Shown: positions 55,860-64,000 of the stretch, piece by piece
Layout: each line of letters starts with the position of its first letter
Position numbering within the stretch: the stretch's first letter is position 1
Origin: Cyanobium sp. CH-040
Lineage (GTDB): Bacteria; Cyanobacteriota; Cyanobacteriia; PCC-6307; Cyanobiaceae
Assembly (NCBI RefSeq): GCF_024346135.1
Contig: NZ_JAGQCJ010000002.1
Coordinates: 1-64,000 of the forward strand
Length of the DNA: 64,000 nt
Reading direction: 5' to 3'
The notes under the pieces: generated by a model
Told to the model about the DNA's origin: nothing
The model's input: the letters and a program-made list of their open reading frames with translations, nothing else
Database searches by the model: none
Program-made: the position numbers and the translations under genes

Positions 55860-57338
55860 ATGGGCATCGCCGAATGGCGCGGGCGGCTGCAGCGCGGGGA
55901 GGTGTCCGCCCGCGAGCTCACCGACCAGCACCTGGCCCGCATCGAGGCCGTGGATGGCACGGTGCACGCCTTCCTGGAGGTGACCGCCGAGCGGGCCCGG
56001 GCCGATGCCGACCGCATCGATGCCGCCCGCGCTGCTGGAGAAGCGCTGCCGCCCCTGGCCGGCATCCCCCTCTCGATCAAGGACAACCTCTGCACCCAGG
56101 GGATCCGCACCACCTGCTCCAGCCGCATGCTGGAGAGCTTCGTGCCCCCCTACGAGAGCACCGTCACCGAGCGGCTGTGGCAGGCCGGCGCGGTGCTGCT
56201 GGGCAAGACCAATCTCGACGAGTTCGCCATGGGCAGCTCCACCGAGACCTCCTATTTCGGCCCCAGCCGCAACCCCTGGGATCCGGAGCGGGTGCCGGGC
56301 GGCAGTTCCGGCGGCAGCGCCGCCTCGGTGGCCGCCGGTGAGTGCCTGGGCTCGCTCGGTTCCGACACCGGCGGTTCGATCCGCCAGCCCGCCAGCTTCT
56401 GCGGCGTGGTGGGCCTCAAGCCCACCTATGGCCGGGTGAGCCGCTGGGGCCTGGTGGCCTTCGCCAGCTCGCTCGACCAGGTGGGCCCCTTCACCACCTC
56501 GGTGGCCGATGCGGCCGAGCTGCTGCAGGTGATTGCCGGCGCCGATCCCCGCGATTCCACCTGCCTGAAGGCGCCGGTGCCCGACTACACCGCCGCCCTG
56601 CAGCAACCGGTGGCGGGCCTGCGGGTGGGCATCGTGCGCGAGTGTTTCGAGGCGGAGGGCCTCGACCCGGCGGTGAAGGCCTCGGTGATGGCGGCGGCCG
56701 AGCAGCTGCAGGCCCTGGGGTGTGAGCTGGTGGACGTGAGCTGTCCCCGCTTCAACGACGGCATCGCCACCTACTACGTGATCGCCCCGTCGGAGGCATC
56801 GGCCAACCTGGCCCGCTACGACGGCGTCAAGTACGGCCACCGGGCCGAGGGAGCCACCAGCCTGGCGGAGATGACCGCCCGCAGCCGCGCCGAGGGCTTC
56901 GGCGACGAGGTGCAGCGCCGCATCCTCATCGGCACCTACGCCCTCTCGGCCGGCTATGTGGACGCCTACTACCGTAAGGCCCAGCAGGTGCGCACCCTGA
57001 TCCGGCGTGATTTCGACCGCGCCTTCGAGACGGTGGACGTGCTGCTCACCCCCACGGCTCCCACCACGGCATTCCGCTTCGGGGCCCATGCCGACGATCC
57101 GCTGGCCATGTATCTGGCCGATCTGCTCACCATTCCGGCGAACATGGCCGGCCTGCCGGCCATCAACGTGCCCTGCGGCTTCGATGCCCAGGGCCTGCCG
57201 ATCGGCCTGCAGCTGATCGGTGCGGTGCTCCAGGAGCCACGCCTGCTGCAGGTGGCGCACCACTACGAACAGGCGGCCCGGGTGATGGACCGCCGCCCCC
57301 AGGCCGGGCTGGTGCCTGAGGCTTCCCTGCTGCCCTGA
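55860..57338 (+). CDS. gatA: Glutamyl-tRNA(Gln) amidotransferase subunit A
   Basis: GatA releases ammonia from glutamine to amidate misacylated Glu-tRNA-Gln in the GatCAB complex. The 492-residue product has the amidase Ser-cisSer-Lys triad: Lys74 in [10 protein letters not shown], Ser149 in [12 protein letters not shown] and Ser173 in [34 protein letters not shown] and [12 protein letters not shown] are typical. Start ATG 55860 gives a short MGIAEWR lead. Neither gatB nor gatC is in the window. dnaE follows. Confidence 0.97.
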   Translation: MGIAEWRGRLQRGEVSARELTDQHLARIEAVDGTVHAFLEVTAERARADADRIDAARAAGEALPPLAGIPLSIKDNLCTQGIRTTCSSRMLESFVPPYESTVTERLWQAGAVLLGKTNLDEFAMGSSTETSYFGPSRNPWDPERVPGGSSGGSAASVAAGECLGSLGSDTGGSIRQPASFCGVVGLKPTYGRVSRWGLVAFASSLDQVGPFTTSVADAAELLQVIAGADPRDSTCLKAPVPDYTAALQQPVAGLRVGIVRECFEAEGLDPAVKASVMAAAEQLQALGCELVDVSCPRFNDGIATYYVIAPSEASANLARYDGVKYGHRAEGATSLAEMTARSRAEGFGDEVQRRILIGTYALSAGYVDAYYRKAQQVRTLIRRDFDRAFETVDVLLTPTAPTTAFRFGAHADDPLAMYLADLLTIPANMAGLPAINVPCGFDAQGLPIGLQLIGAVLQEPRLLQVAHHYEQAARVMDRRPQAGLVPEASLLP

Positions 57339-57378
57339 GGCTTTCCTGCCGCCCTGGGCGCGGTTACGCTGCAGCCGG

Positions 57379-57396
57379 CACACCACATCTGGTGTG
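57379..57396. promoter_or_regulatory. Inverted repeat upstream of dnaE
   Basis: Seven-base arms cacacca/tggtgtg with a 4-base loop catc. The right arm contains a GTG (57394) that is the most upstream possible dnaE start; the preferred start TTG 57436 is 40 bases downstream. It could be an operator or an RNA hairpin in the leader. Confidence 0.5.
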
Positions 57397-57435
57397 TCGC
57401 CCCTGCGCTGGGCCCCACGGCCGACCCCACCACCC

Positions 57436-60400
57436 TTGGCTTTCGTTCCCCTCCACAACCACAGCGACTACAGCCTCCTGGACGGGGCCAGCCAGCTGCC
57501 GGCGATGGTCGAGCGCGCGGTGGAGCTGGGCATGCCGGCCCTGGCCCTCACCGACCACGGCGTCATGTATGGCGCCATCGAGCTGCTCAAGCTCTGCGGC
57601 AAGGCGGGCATCAAGCCGATCATCGGCAACGAGATGTACGTCATCAACGGCTCGCTTGATGACCCCAACCCGCCCAAGAAGGAGCGCCGCTACCACCTGG
57701 TGGTGCTGGCCAAGAACGCGGTGGGTTACCGCAACCTGGTGAAGCTCACCAGCATCAGCCACCTGCGCGGCATGCGCGGGCGCGGCATCTTCGCCCGGGC
57801 CTGCATCGACAAGGCCACCCTCGAGCAGCACAGCGAGGGGCTGATCGTGGCCACCGCCTGCCTGGGCGGCGAGATCCCCCAGGCGATCCTGCGCGGCCGC
57901 CCCGACGCGGCCCGGGAGGTGGCCCGCTGGTACCAGCGGGTGTTCGGTGACGACTTCTACCTGGAGATCCAGGACCACGGCGGCATCGAGGACCGCATCG
58001 TCAACACCGGCATTGCTGAAATCGGCGCCGAGCTGGGCATCGAGCTGATCGCCACCAACGACGCCCACTACCTGAGCGTGGGCGATGTGGAGGCCCACGA
58101 CGCCCTGCTCTGCGTGCTCACCGGCAAGCTGATCAGCGACGAGAAGCGCCTGCGCTACACGGGCACCGAATACATCAAGAGCGAGGCGGAGATGCTGCAG
58201 CTCTTCGGCGATCACCTGCCGGCGGAGCTGATCGAGCGGGCGGTGGCCAACACCGCCCGGGTGGCCGAGAAGGTGGAGGACTACGACATCCTCGGCCGCT
58301 ACCAGATGCCGCGCTTCCCGATCCCGGAGGGCCACACGCCGGTGAGTTATCTGCGCGAGGTGAGCGAGCAGGGGCTGCGGGCTCGGCTGGGGCTGGCCGA
58401 TGGAGCGGTGTTTGATGCCACCTATGGCGAGCGGCTGGATTTCGAGCTGCAGGTGATGGAGCAGATGGGCTTCCCTACCTACTTCCTGGTGGTGTGGGAC
58501 TACATCCGCTTCGCCCGCGAGAGCGGCATCCCGGTGGGGCCGGGCCGCGGTTCAGCCGCCGGTTCGCTGGTGGCCTACGCCCTGGGGATCACCAACATCG
58601 ATCCGGTCACGAACGGGTTGCTGTTCGAGCGCTTCCTCAACCCTGAGCGCAAGTCGATGCCGGACATCGACACCGACTTCTGCATCGAGCGCCGCGGCGA
58701 GGTGATCGACTACGTGACCCGCCGCTACGGCGAGGAGAAGGTGGCCCAGATCATCACCTTCAACCGCATGACCTCCAAGGCGGTGCTCAAGGATGTGGCC
58801 CGCGTGCTCGACATTCCCTACGGCGACGCCGACCGGCTGGCCAAGCTGATCCCGGTGGTGCGGGGCAAGCCCGCCAAGCTCAAGGAGATGATCGGCGAGG
58901 AGTCGCCGGCGCCGGAATTCCGCGAGAAGTATCAGAAGGATCCCCAGGTGCAGCGCTGGGTGGACATGGCGATGCGCATCGAAGGCACCAACAAGACCTT
59001 CGGGGTGCATGCGGCGGGCGTGGTGATCGCCGCCGACCCGCTCGATGAGGTGGTGCCGCTGCAGCGCAACAACGACGGCCAGGTGATCACCCAGTACTTC
59101 ATGGAAGACGTGGAGTCGATGGGGCTGCTGAAGATGGACTTCCTGGGCCTGAAAAATCTCACCATGATCGACAAGACCATCGATCTGGTGAAGGAGAGCA
59201 CCGGCGAAACGGTGGATCCCGACGCCCTGCCCCTGGATGATCCGGGCACCTACGGCCTGCTGGCCCGCGGTGATCTGGAGGGCATCTTCCAGCTGGAATC
59301 CAGCGGCATGCGCCAGATCGTGCGCGACCTCAAGCCCTCCTCCCTGGAAGACATCTCCTCGATTCTGGCTCTCTATCGACCGGGCCCCCTCGATGCGGGC
59401 CTGATCCCCAAGTTCATCAACCGCAAGCACGGCCGCGAGGCGATCGACTTCGCCCACGCCAAGCTGGAGCCGATCCTGCAGGAGACCTACGGGATCATGG
59501 TGTATCAGGAGCAGATCATGCGCATTGCGCAGGATCTGGCCGGCTATTCGCTCGGGGAAGCCGACCTGCTGCGGCGGGCGATGGGCAAGAAGAAGAAAAG
59601 CGAGATGGAGAAACACCAGAGCATCTTCGTGAAGGGCGCCACCGAGCGGGGCGTGGATCCCAAGATCGCCGAGGGGCTCTTTGAACAGATGGTGCTGTTC
59701 GCGGAGTACTGCTTCAACAAGAGCCATTCCACCGCCTACGGCGCGGTGACCTATCAGACCGCCTACCTCAAGGCCCACTACCCGGTGGCCTACATGGCGG
59801 CGCTGCTCACCGTGAATGCCGGCGATTCGGCCAAGGTGCAGCGCTACATCGCCAACTGCAATGCCATGGGCATCGAGGTGATGCCGCCGGATGTGAATGC
59901 CTCCGGCATCGACTTCACCCCCGTGGGTGATCGCATCCTGTTCGGGCTCTCGGCCGTGCGCAATCTGGGTGAGGGGGCCATCCGCCAGCTGATCGAGGTG
60001 CGCCAGAGCGATGGGCCCTTCGCCTCCCTGGCCGATCTCTGCGACCGCATCCCCGGCCAGCAGCTCAACCGCCGCGCCCTGGAGGCCCTGATCCACTCCG
60101 GTGCCCTCGACGCCCTCGAGCCCAAGGCCAACCGGGCCCAGCTGATGGCCGATCTCGACTTGGTCCTCGACTGGGCCAGCTCCCGCGCCAGGGACCGGGC
60201 CAGCGGCCAGGGCAACCTCTTCGATCTGCTCGGCGGTGACGGCGGCAGCAGCGCTGCGGGCGAGGTCGGCGCCGGCGGCCCAGGGGCGGCCGGTGCCGGC
60301 TCCCTGAGCACGGCGCCGAAGGCCGCGCCGGTGGCCGATTACCCCCCCACCGAGAAGCTGCGCCTCGAGAAGGAACTGGTGGGCTTCTACCTCTCCGACC

Positions 60401-61020
60401 ACCCGCTCAAGCAGCTGGCGCCGAAGGTGCGGCTGCTCTCACCCGTGGCCCTCGGCAACCTGGAGGAGCTGGCAGACAAGGCCAGGGTGAGTGCCGTGGT
60501 GATGGTGCCGGAGCTGCGCCAGGTGACCACCCGCAAGGGCGACCGCATGGCGGTGCTGCAGCTGGAGGACCTCACCGGCAGCTGCGAGGCGGTGGTGTTT
60601 CCCCGCACCTTCGCCCGGTTGGCCGATCACCTGATGGTGGATGCGCGCCTGTTGGTGTGGGCCTCGGTGGACCGGCGCGACGATCGGGTGCAGCTGATCG
60701 TGGACGACTGCCGGCAGGTGGACGATCTGCAGCTGCTGATGGTGGATCTGCCCGCGGAGCAGGCCGCCGACATCACCATTCAGCACCGCCTGCGCGAGTG
60801 CCTGCAGCGCCACAGGCCGCCCCAGGACGAAGCGGGACTGCGCGTGCCCGTGGTGGCCCTGGTGCGCCAGGGCGATCAGACCCGCTGCGTGCGGCTCGGC
60901 CCCCAGTTCTGCGTGGCTGACCCGCAGGCTGCCCTTTCGACCCTCAGCGCGGCCGAGTTCAGGGGGCGGATCAGTGCTCCACTGCTGGAGGCAGTGGCAC
61001 CGTCAACCCGCGCCGCCTGA
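57436..61020 (+). CDS. dnaE: DNA polymerase III alpha subunit
   Basis: DnaE is the replicative polymerase. The product (about 1194 aa) starts with the PHP domain [20 protein letters not shown], then [17 protein letters not shown]; the polymerase palm has [16 protein letters not shown] and the catalytic Asp410/Asp412 in [51 protein letters not shown] and [19 protein letters not shown] follow, then an OB-fold near the end ([17 protein letters not shown] region). It is uninterrupted: no intein and no split. I choose TTG 57436 because the family begins at MAFVPLH; GTG 57394 is an alternative. Confidence 0.96.
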   Translation: MAFVPLHNHSDYSLLDGASQLPAMVERAVELGMPALALTDHGVMYGAIELLKLCGKAGIKPIIGNEMYVINGSLDDPNPPKKERRYHLVVLAKNAVGYRNLVKLTSISHLRGMRGRGIFARACIDKATLEQHSEGLIVATACLGGEIPQAILRGRPDAAREVARWYQRVFGDDFYLEIQDHGGIEDRIVNTGIAEIGAELGIELIATNDAHYLSVGDVEAHDALLCVLTGKLISDEKRLRYTGTEYIKSEAEMLQLFGDHLPAELIERAVANTARVAEKVEDYDILGRYQMPRFPIPEGHTPVSYLREVSEQGLRARLGLADGAVFDATYGERLDFELQVMEQMGFPTYFLVVWDYIRFARESGIPVGPGRGSAAGSLVAYALGITNIDPVTNGLLFERFLNPERKSMPDIDTDFCIERRGEVIDYVTRRYGEEKVAQIITFNRMTSKAVLKDVARVLDIPYGDADRLAKLIPVVRGKPAKLKEMIGEESPAPEFREKYQKDPQVQRWVDMAMRIEGTNKTFGVHAAGVVIAADPLDEVVPLQRNNDGQVITQYFMEDVESMGLLKMDFLGLKNLTMIDKTIDLVKESTGETVDPDALPLDDPGTYGLLARGDLEGIFQLESSGMRQIVRDLKPSSLEDISSILALYRPGPLDAGLIPKFINRKHGREAIDFAHAKLEPILQETYGIMVYQEQIMRIAQDLAGYSLGEADLLRRAMGKKKKSEMEKHQSIFVKGATERGVDPKIAEGLFEQMVLFAEYCFNKSHSTAYGAVTYQTAYLKAHYPVAYMAALLTVNAGDSAKVQRYIANCNAMGIEVMPPDVNASGIDFTPVGDRILFGLSAVRNLGEGAIRQLIEVRQSDGPFASLADLCDRIPGQQLNRRALEALIHSGALDALEPKANRAQLMADLDLVLDWASSRARDRASGQGNLFDLLGGDGGSSAAGEVGAGGPGAAGAGSLSTAPKAAPVADYPPTEKLRLEKELVGFYLSDHPLKQLAPKVRLLSPVALGNLEELADKARVSAVVMVPELRQVTTRKGDRMAVLQLEDLTGSCEAVVFPRTFARLADHLMVDARLLVWASVDRRDDRVQLIVDDCRQVDDLQLLMVDLPAEQAADITIQHRLRECLQRHRPPQDEAGLRVPVVALVRQGDQTRCVRLGPQFCVADPQAALSTLSAAEFRGRISAPLLEAVAPSTRAA

Positions 61021-61090
61021 GCCAGGCCACCAGCTCCAGCACGCCGCAACCACAAGGCACGGCCGGGCCTGGCACTATGCGGCGCTGCCC

Positions 61091-61525
61091 TCAGTTGTCC
61101 CGGCGCTGACGAAGGGCGCGGATGGAGTCCTTCAGCCGGCCCACGTTCACGCCGATCTGCTCGCCCCCCAGGACACTGCCGGCCTGGGGTTCCCAGCTGG
61201 CCGAGAGCACGCCGTAGCTGAGGCCCAGCAGGCCGAGAAGGAAGCAGCCGCCGGAGGCCGCCAGCGTGGCGCCCGGGGCGATGTCCATCAACCCGCGGCT
61301 CACCAGCAGATAGCTGGCCACGAACACGCCCATGCCCATCAGGGTGGGGATGCCCGTGGCCACGGCGATGCGCCGGGCCATGCGGTTGGCCACGGCCTCA
61401 GGGATCACCTGCTGGCGGAGGCCGGTGGCGGATGGGTTGCCACCTCGGCCGGCCTGCGGCTTCCCTCCGCCCTTCGGCTTCTTCCGGCTGCTGCTTGCGG
61501 TGGGCTGGATGCCTTTGCCGGCCAT
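61091..61525 (-). CDS. PAM68-family photosystem II assembly-like protein
   Basis: A 144-residue protein: a basic Lys/Gly/Ser-rich N-terminus (SSSRKKPKGGGKPQAGRGG), QQVIPEAVANRMARRIAVATGIPTLMG leading into two transmembrane helices (about residues 55-75 and 88-108), then LSASWEPQAGSVLGGEQIGVNVGRL at the C-terminus. This matches the PAM68/DUF3464 family; the Arabidopsis and Synechocystis members assist photosystem II assembly. Twenty-eight bases separate it from rpsO on the same strand, so the two may be co-transcribed. Confidence 0.9.
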   Translation of the reverse strand: MAGKGIQPTASSSRKKPKGGGKPQAGRGGNPSATGLRQQVIPEAVANRMARRIAVATGIPTLMGMGVFVASYLLVSRGLMDIAPGATLAASGGCFLLGLLGLSYGVLSASWEPQAGSVLGGEQIGVNVGRLKDSIRALRQRRDN

Positions 61526-61553
61526 GTGCCTTGCCCGGACGCCTGAGCCGGGA

Positions 61554-61823
61554 TCAGCCGCGGATGCCGAGCTTGGCGATCAGCTGGCTGTAGCGCTCGC
61601 CGCTGATGCCCCGCAGATAGCCAAGCAGGCGCTTGCGACGGCCGATCATCTTCAGCAGGCCCTGGCGCGACGAGAAGTCGTGCTTGTTCTGCTGCAGGTG
61701 GGTGGTGAGCTGGCTGATGCGCTCGCTCAGCATCGCCACCTGCACCTCAACCGACCCGGTATCGGTGCCGTGGGTCTGGTGGGTGTTGATCAGTTCCTGC
61801 TTCTTGGTGGTGGTGAGCGGCAT
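61554..61823 (-). CDS. rpsO: 30S ribosomal protein S15
   Basis: An 89-residue S15, complete. [38 protein letters not shown] and [14 protein letters not shown] are the conserved rRNA-contact blocks. Start ATG 61823. No clear ribosome site precedes it; instead two short hairpins lie 15-46 bases upstream (61838-61869), which suits the known habit of S15 of regulating its own translation through leader structure. It lies downstream of ruvA. Confidence 0.98.
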   Translation of the reverse strand: MPLTTTKKQELINTHQTHGTDTGSVEVQVAMLSERISQLTTHLQQNKHDFSSRQGLLKMIGRRKRLLGYLRGISGERYSQLIAKLGIRG

Positions 61824-61837
61824 GGAGATGGAAACGG

Positions 61838-61869
61838 CGGGCGCGGCCCGTGGCCATTGCGCGGCAATG
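61838..61869 (-). promoter_or_regulatory. Tandem hairpins in the rpsO leader
   Basis: On the minus strand CATTGC-CGC-GCAATG (61869-61855) is followed by CGGGC-CGC-GCCCG (61850-61838). Both stems are perfect and both loops are CGC. They lie between the ruvA stop and the rpsO start, so they may form an S15 autoregulatory element. Confidence 0.5.
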
Positions 61870-61893
61870 ACCCACCTTACCGTTCGGTGGTCG

Positions 61894-62553
61894 TCAGGCC
61901 GCCTGGCGCGACAGCCAGCGCAGGCACTCGCGGATCCAGTCCTCCGCGCTCCAGTCCGCCGCCCCCTCCCCGAGCGTCTGCTGGCGGGCCGCGGCCCGCA
62001 GGGCCCGGTGAACCTCGAGCACCTCGTAGCCCAGTGCCTCCAGGGTGTGCTGCACGTCGTCGCGGTGGTCGTCGCCGGGCTGGGCGTCCGTCAACGCCGC
62101 GAGATCGTCGGGGTCGGGATCCAGACCGCCGAGGAAGCGCTGCTGCAGCCGGCCGCGCAGTTCCACGGCCAGCCGTTCCGCCGTGCGCCGCCCCACCCCG
62201 GGCGCCTGGCAGAGCCGGCGCAGGTCGGCCTGCACGATCGCCTGCACCAGGGCGTCGGGCTCCAGGCAACCCAACAGCCCCAGGGCCATCTGCGGTCCCA
62301 CGCCGCTCACCGCCACCAGCTCCCGGAACAGCTCCCGTTCCTGGCGGACGCCGAAGCCGTAGAGGGTCCAGCCGTCCTCCCGCACCGTCTGGTGAATGTG
62401 CAGGCTGAGGCGGGTGCCCACTGGCGGCAGCTGCCGCCAGTGGCGCTGGCTCACCTGCACCTCGTAGCCCACCCCCTGACACACCAGCAGCAGGCCGCAG
62501 CGTTTGTCCTGTTGCCAGGGATCGGCGAGTTCGCCCTGCAACCAGCCGATCAT
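61894..62553 (-). CDS. ruvA: Holliday junction DNA helicase subunit RuvA
   Basis: RuvA binds Holliday junctions and loads RuvB for branch migration. The 219-residue product has an N-terminal OB domain ([22 protein letters not shown]), tandem helix-hairpin-helix elements ([17 protein letters not shown] and [23 protein letters not shown]), an acidic linker, and the C-terminal RuvB-binding domain ([17 protein letters not shown]). ATG 62553 is clear. The divergent lipoprotein gene starts 22 bases away. Confidence 0.95.
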   Translation of the reverse strand: MIGWLQGELADPWQQDKRCGLLLVCQGVGYEVQVSQRHWRQLPPVGTRLSLHIHQTVREDGWTLYGFGVRQERELFRELVAVSGVGPQMALGLLGCLEPDALVQAIVQADLRRLCQAPGVGRRTAERLAVELRGRLQQRFLGGLDPDPDDLAALTDAQPGDDHRDDVQHTLEALGYEVLEVHRALRAAARQQTLGEGAADWSAEDWIRECLRWLSRQAA

Positions 62554-62574
62554 GGGTGCACTGTCGATCGCACC

Positions 62575-63069
62575 ATGCTGCCCGCCCCGCGGCCCCCTGC
62601 CCAGTTCCGGTTGCCGGCAACCCTGACGCGCTGGACCCGGCCGGCGCTGCGTTCCCTCGCGGGTGCGGCGCTGGCGCTGCTGCTGCTCCTGCCCCTGGCG
62701 GGCTGCGCTGGCGCTCCCCAGCCCCCCCGTGGGGTGCTGCTCCGGGCCCTGGCCCTGCAGATCCAGCTCACCCAGAGCGCCATCGCCCAGGCTCTCGACC
62801 TGGCCAGCGACCCTGATGCCGTCCCCCAGGTCAGCCGCGTGCGGGTGTCCGAGCAACAGGCGCTGCGCATCGGCGAGGCCAGGGGCCTGCGGCTGGTCGG
62901 CCAGTTCGACTGGCGCCTGCCCGGTGATCCGATCCGGGTCGACAGCCCCTTCGAGCTCTACCTGCAGCGCGGCGAGCGTGGCCAGAGCTGGCGGCTCGCC
63001 CGTCCCGTCGGCAGTGCCGACGGCAGCACCCAGGAGTGGATCACCGACCCGCTGCCGTTGCCGGGCTGA
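62575..63069 (+). CDS. Hypothetical lipoprotein
   Basis: A 164-residue protein with a lipoprotein signal: basic lead RWTRPALRSLAG, hydrophobic ALALLLLLPL and a lipobox LAGC with the acylated Cys about residue 43. The mature part (VLLRALALQIQLTQSAIAQALDLA, RGLRLVGQFDWRLPGDPIRVDSPFELYLQRGERGQSWRLARP) looks helical then beta-rich; I do not recognise it. It is probably anchored to the inner face of the outer membrane or the plasma membrane. The last 29 bases overlap the convergent EamA gene. Confidence 0.75.
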   Translation: MLPAPRPPAQFRLPATLTRWTRPALRSLAGAALALLLLLPLAGCAGAPQPPRGVLLRALALQIQLTQSAIAQALDLASDPDAVPQVSRVRVSEQQALRIGEARGLRLVGQFDWRLPGDPIRVDSPFELYLQRGERGQSWRLARPVGSADGSTQEWITDPLPLPG

Positions 63070-63955
63070 CGCGGCTGCGGCCGAGGCTGATCAGCGTGGC
63101 GCCCAGCACCAGGGCCGCACCGGCCATGGTCCAGCCATCCACCGCCTCACCGAAGATCAGCCAGCCCCACAGGCCTGCGAAAGCCACCTGCACGTAGCTG
63201 ATCGCCGTGGCCCGGGCGGCCGGCAGGCCGATCAGCCCGCGGGTGAGCGTCAGCTGCCCCAGCTGGGTGAACAGGCCCACCCCCAGCAGCCAGAGCAGCT
63301 CGACCGCCGTGGGCAGCACCGGGTTCAGCAGCACCAGGGGCAGGCTCATGGGCAGCGCCACCAACGGGAAATAGAACACGATCACCAGCGGGTGCTCGCT
63401 GCCGGCCAGGCTGCGCACGCTCACATAGGCCAGTGCCGTGCAGAAGGCGCCGGCGATGGCGATCAGCACCGCAGGCGCCGGCAGGGCAGCGCCGCCGGCC
63501 AGTGCCAGCGTGCCCGGCAGCACTGCCGGCCGGGTCACCAGCAGCACGCCCAGCCAGCCCACCGCCACGGCCGCCAGCACCCGCCGGCCGATGGGCTCTC
63601 CCAGCAATAGCCAGGCCAGCAGCGCCGTGCAGGTGGGATAGAGGTACTGCAGCACCGTCGCCGAGGCCAGGGGCAGCTCGCTGAGGGCCACGTACACGCA
63701 GAACAGGGCGACGCTGCCGATGCCGCCACGCCACACCAGCAGGGCGCGCCGCTCTCCCCAGGGACGGATCCCGGCCCGACGCAGCTGCCACCAGCTCAGG
63801 GTCAGGTTCACCAGGGAGCGGGCCAGCACCACCTCGGCAGCGGGGATGCGTCCGCCCACCTGCTTCACGCAGATGCCCATCAGCGAGAAGCTCAGGGCAC
63901 TGATCACCATGGCCGCCCCCGGTCCCGGCGACCAGCTCCGGACCCCTGCCGTCAC
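63041..63955 (-). CDS. EamA/DMT-superfamily transporter
   Basis: A 304-residue membrane protein with ten predicted helices in two EamA repeats: first AAMVISALSFSLMGICVKQVG to LLVTRPAVL, second APAVLIAIAGAFCTALAYVSVR to LVLGATLISLGRSR. VALSELPLASATVLQYLYPTCTALLAWLLLGEP is a characteristic end of repeat one. Substrates in this superfamily range from metabolites to nucleotide sugars and cannot be told from sequence. The start is GTG 63955. The 3' end overlaps the lipoprotein gene by 29 bases. Confidence 0.92.
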   Translation of the reverse strand: MTAGVRSWSPGPGAAMVISALSFSLMGICVKQVGGRIPAAEVVLARSLVNLTLSWWQLRRAGIRPWGERRALLVWRGGIGSVALFCVYVALSELPLASATVLQYLYPTCTALLAWLLLGEPIGRRVLAAVAVGWLGVLLVTRPAVLPGTLALAGGAALPAPAVLIAIAGAFCTALAYVSVRSLAGSEHPLVIVFYFPLVALPMSLPLVLLNPVLPTAVELLWLLGVGLFTQLGQLTLTRGLIGLPAARATAISYVQVAFAGLWGWLIFGEAVDGWTMAGAALVLGATLISLGRSRVSPATAAGR

Positions 63956-64000
63956 AGCGGCCCCTGGCCCGGGCAGGATCGGTCCGCCTCCCCCAGAATC

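Overview
This window is a gene-dense, very GC-rich (roughly 70 percent by eye) stretch of a picocyanobacterial chromosome, most likely a Cyanobium or Synechococcus-type organism. The evidence is a psbA gene for the photosystem II D1 protein with the picocyanobacterial sequence style, ndhD of the photosynthetic NDH-1 complex, menD/menB (naphthoquinone ring synthesis for phylloquinone), a PAM68-like photosystem II assembly protein, glgA, and many small families largely restricted to cyanobacteria (DUF760, DUF4336, DUF3288, DUF1816, DUF1350, DUF697). I see no insertion sequence, prophage, CRISPR array, integrase or rRNA operon. One tRNA (Pro, anticodon GGG) is present. No stretch longer than about 220 bases lacks a gene.

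Layout. 1-4.4 kb: end of a ROK-family gene, proA, folB, a coupled pair (sugar-kinase-like phosphotransferase and DOMON-like protein) and a lipase. 4.4-12.1 kb, minus strand: M3 oligopeptidase, ndhD, thrB, glk, thrS. 12.2-15.2 kb: TM2 protein, GH104 lysozyme-like protein, trpS with an upstream conserved hypothetical. 15.3-20.5 kb: DUF697 membrane protein, psbA with a textbook terminator, DUF4336, DUF760, signal peptidase I. 20.5-27.6 kb, plus strand: menD-menB, L,D-transpeptidase, glgA, a one-span hypothetical, murF. 27.6-36 kb: glmU, an MnmC-like methyltransferase, aroA, a small secreted protein, thiD, an FMN-binding PPOX protein, then a probable ubiD-rrf2-peroxiredoxin-like operon. 36-40.6 kb, plus: comB, nitrilase, cell-wall amidase, murI, prenyl diphosphate synthase. 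40.6-50.3 kb: HAD phosphatase, acs, DUF1350, bcp, DnaQ-like exonuclease, then a minus-strand cluster of small membrane or secreted proteins, tRNA-Pro, msrA and an ABC exporter. 50.3-64 kb: DUF3288, trpD, carA, STAS protein, mini-RNase III, rlmB, DUF1816, gatA, dnaE, PAM68, rpsO, ruvA, a lipoprotein and an EamA transporter.

Functional themes are housekeeping. They include peptidoglycan synthesis and remodelling (glmU, murF, murI, amidase, L,D-transpeptidase, GH104), amino-acid and aromatic synthesis (proA, thrB, aroA, trpD), translation (thrS, trpS, gatA, rpsO, tRNA-Pro, rlmB, mini-RNase III), quinone and isoprenoid synthesis (menD, menB, prenyl synthase, ubiD) and photosynthesis. Genes are tightly packed, with many 4-base ATGA or GTGA overlaps and several convergent 3' overlaps.

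No obviously new multi-gene system is visible. The least explained signals are: a 20-bp perfect palindrome over the thrB stop just upstream of ndhD; two tandem hairpins ahead of rpsO; an inverted repeat at the upstream dnaE start; a structured leader or small RNA ahead of trpD; a cysteine-free Rrf2 regulator between ubiD and a peroxiredoxin-like protein lacking the usual active-site cysteine; two MliC-like small secreted proteins in a genome segment that also encodes a lysozyme-like enzyme; and a convergent gene pair (folB/DOMON) whose conserved C-termini are encoded antisense to each other.
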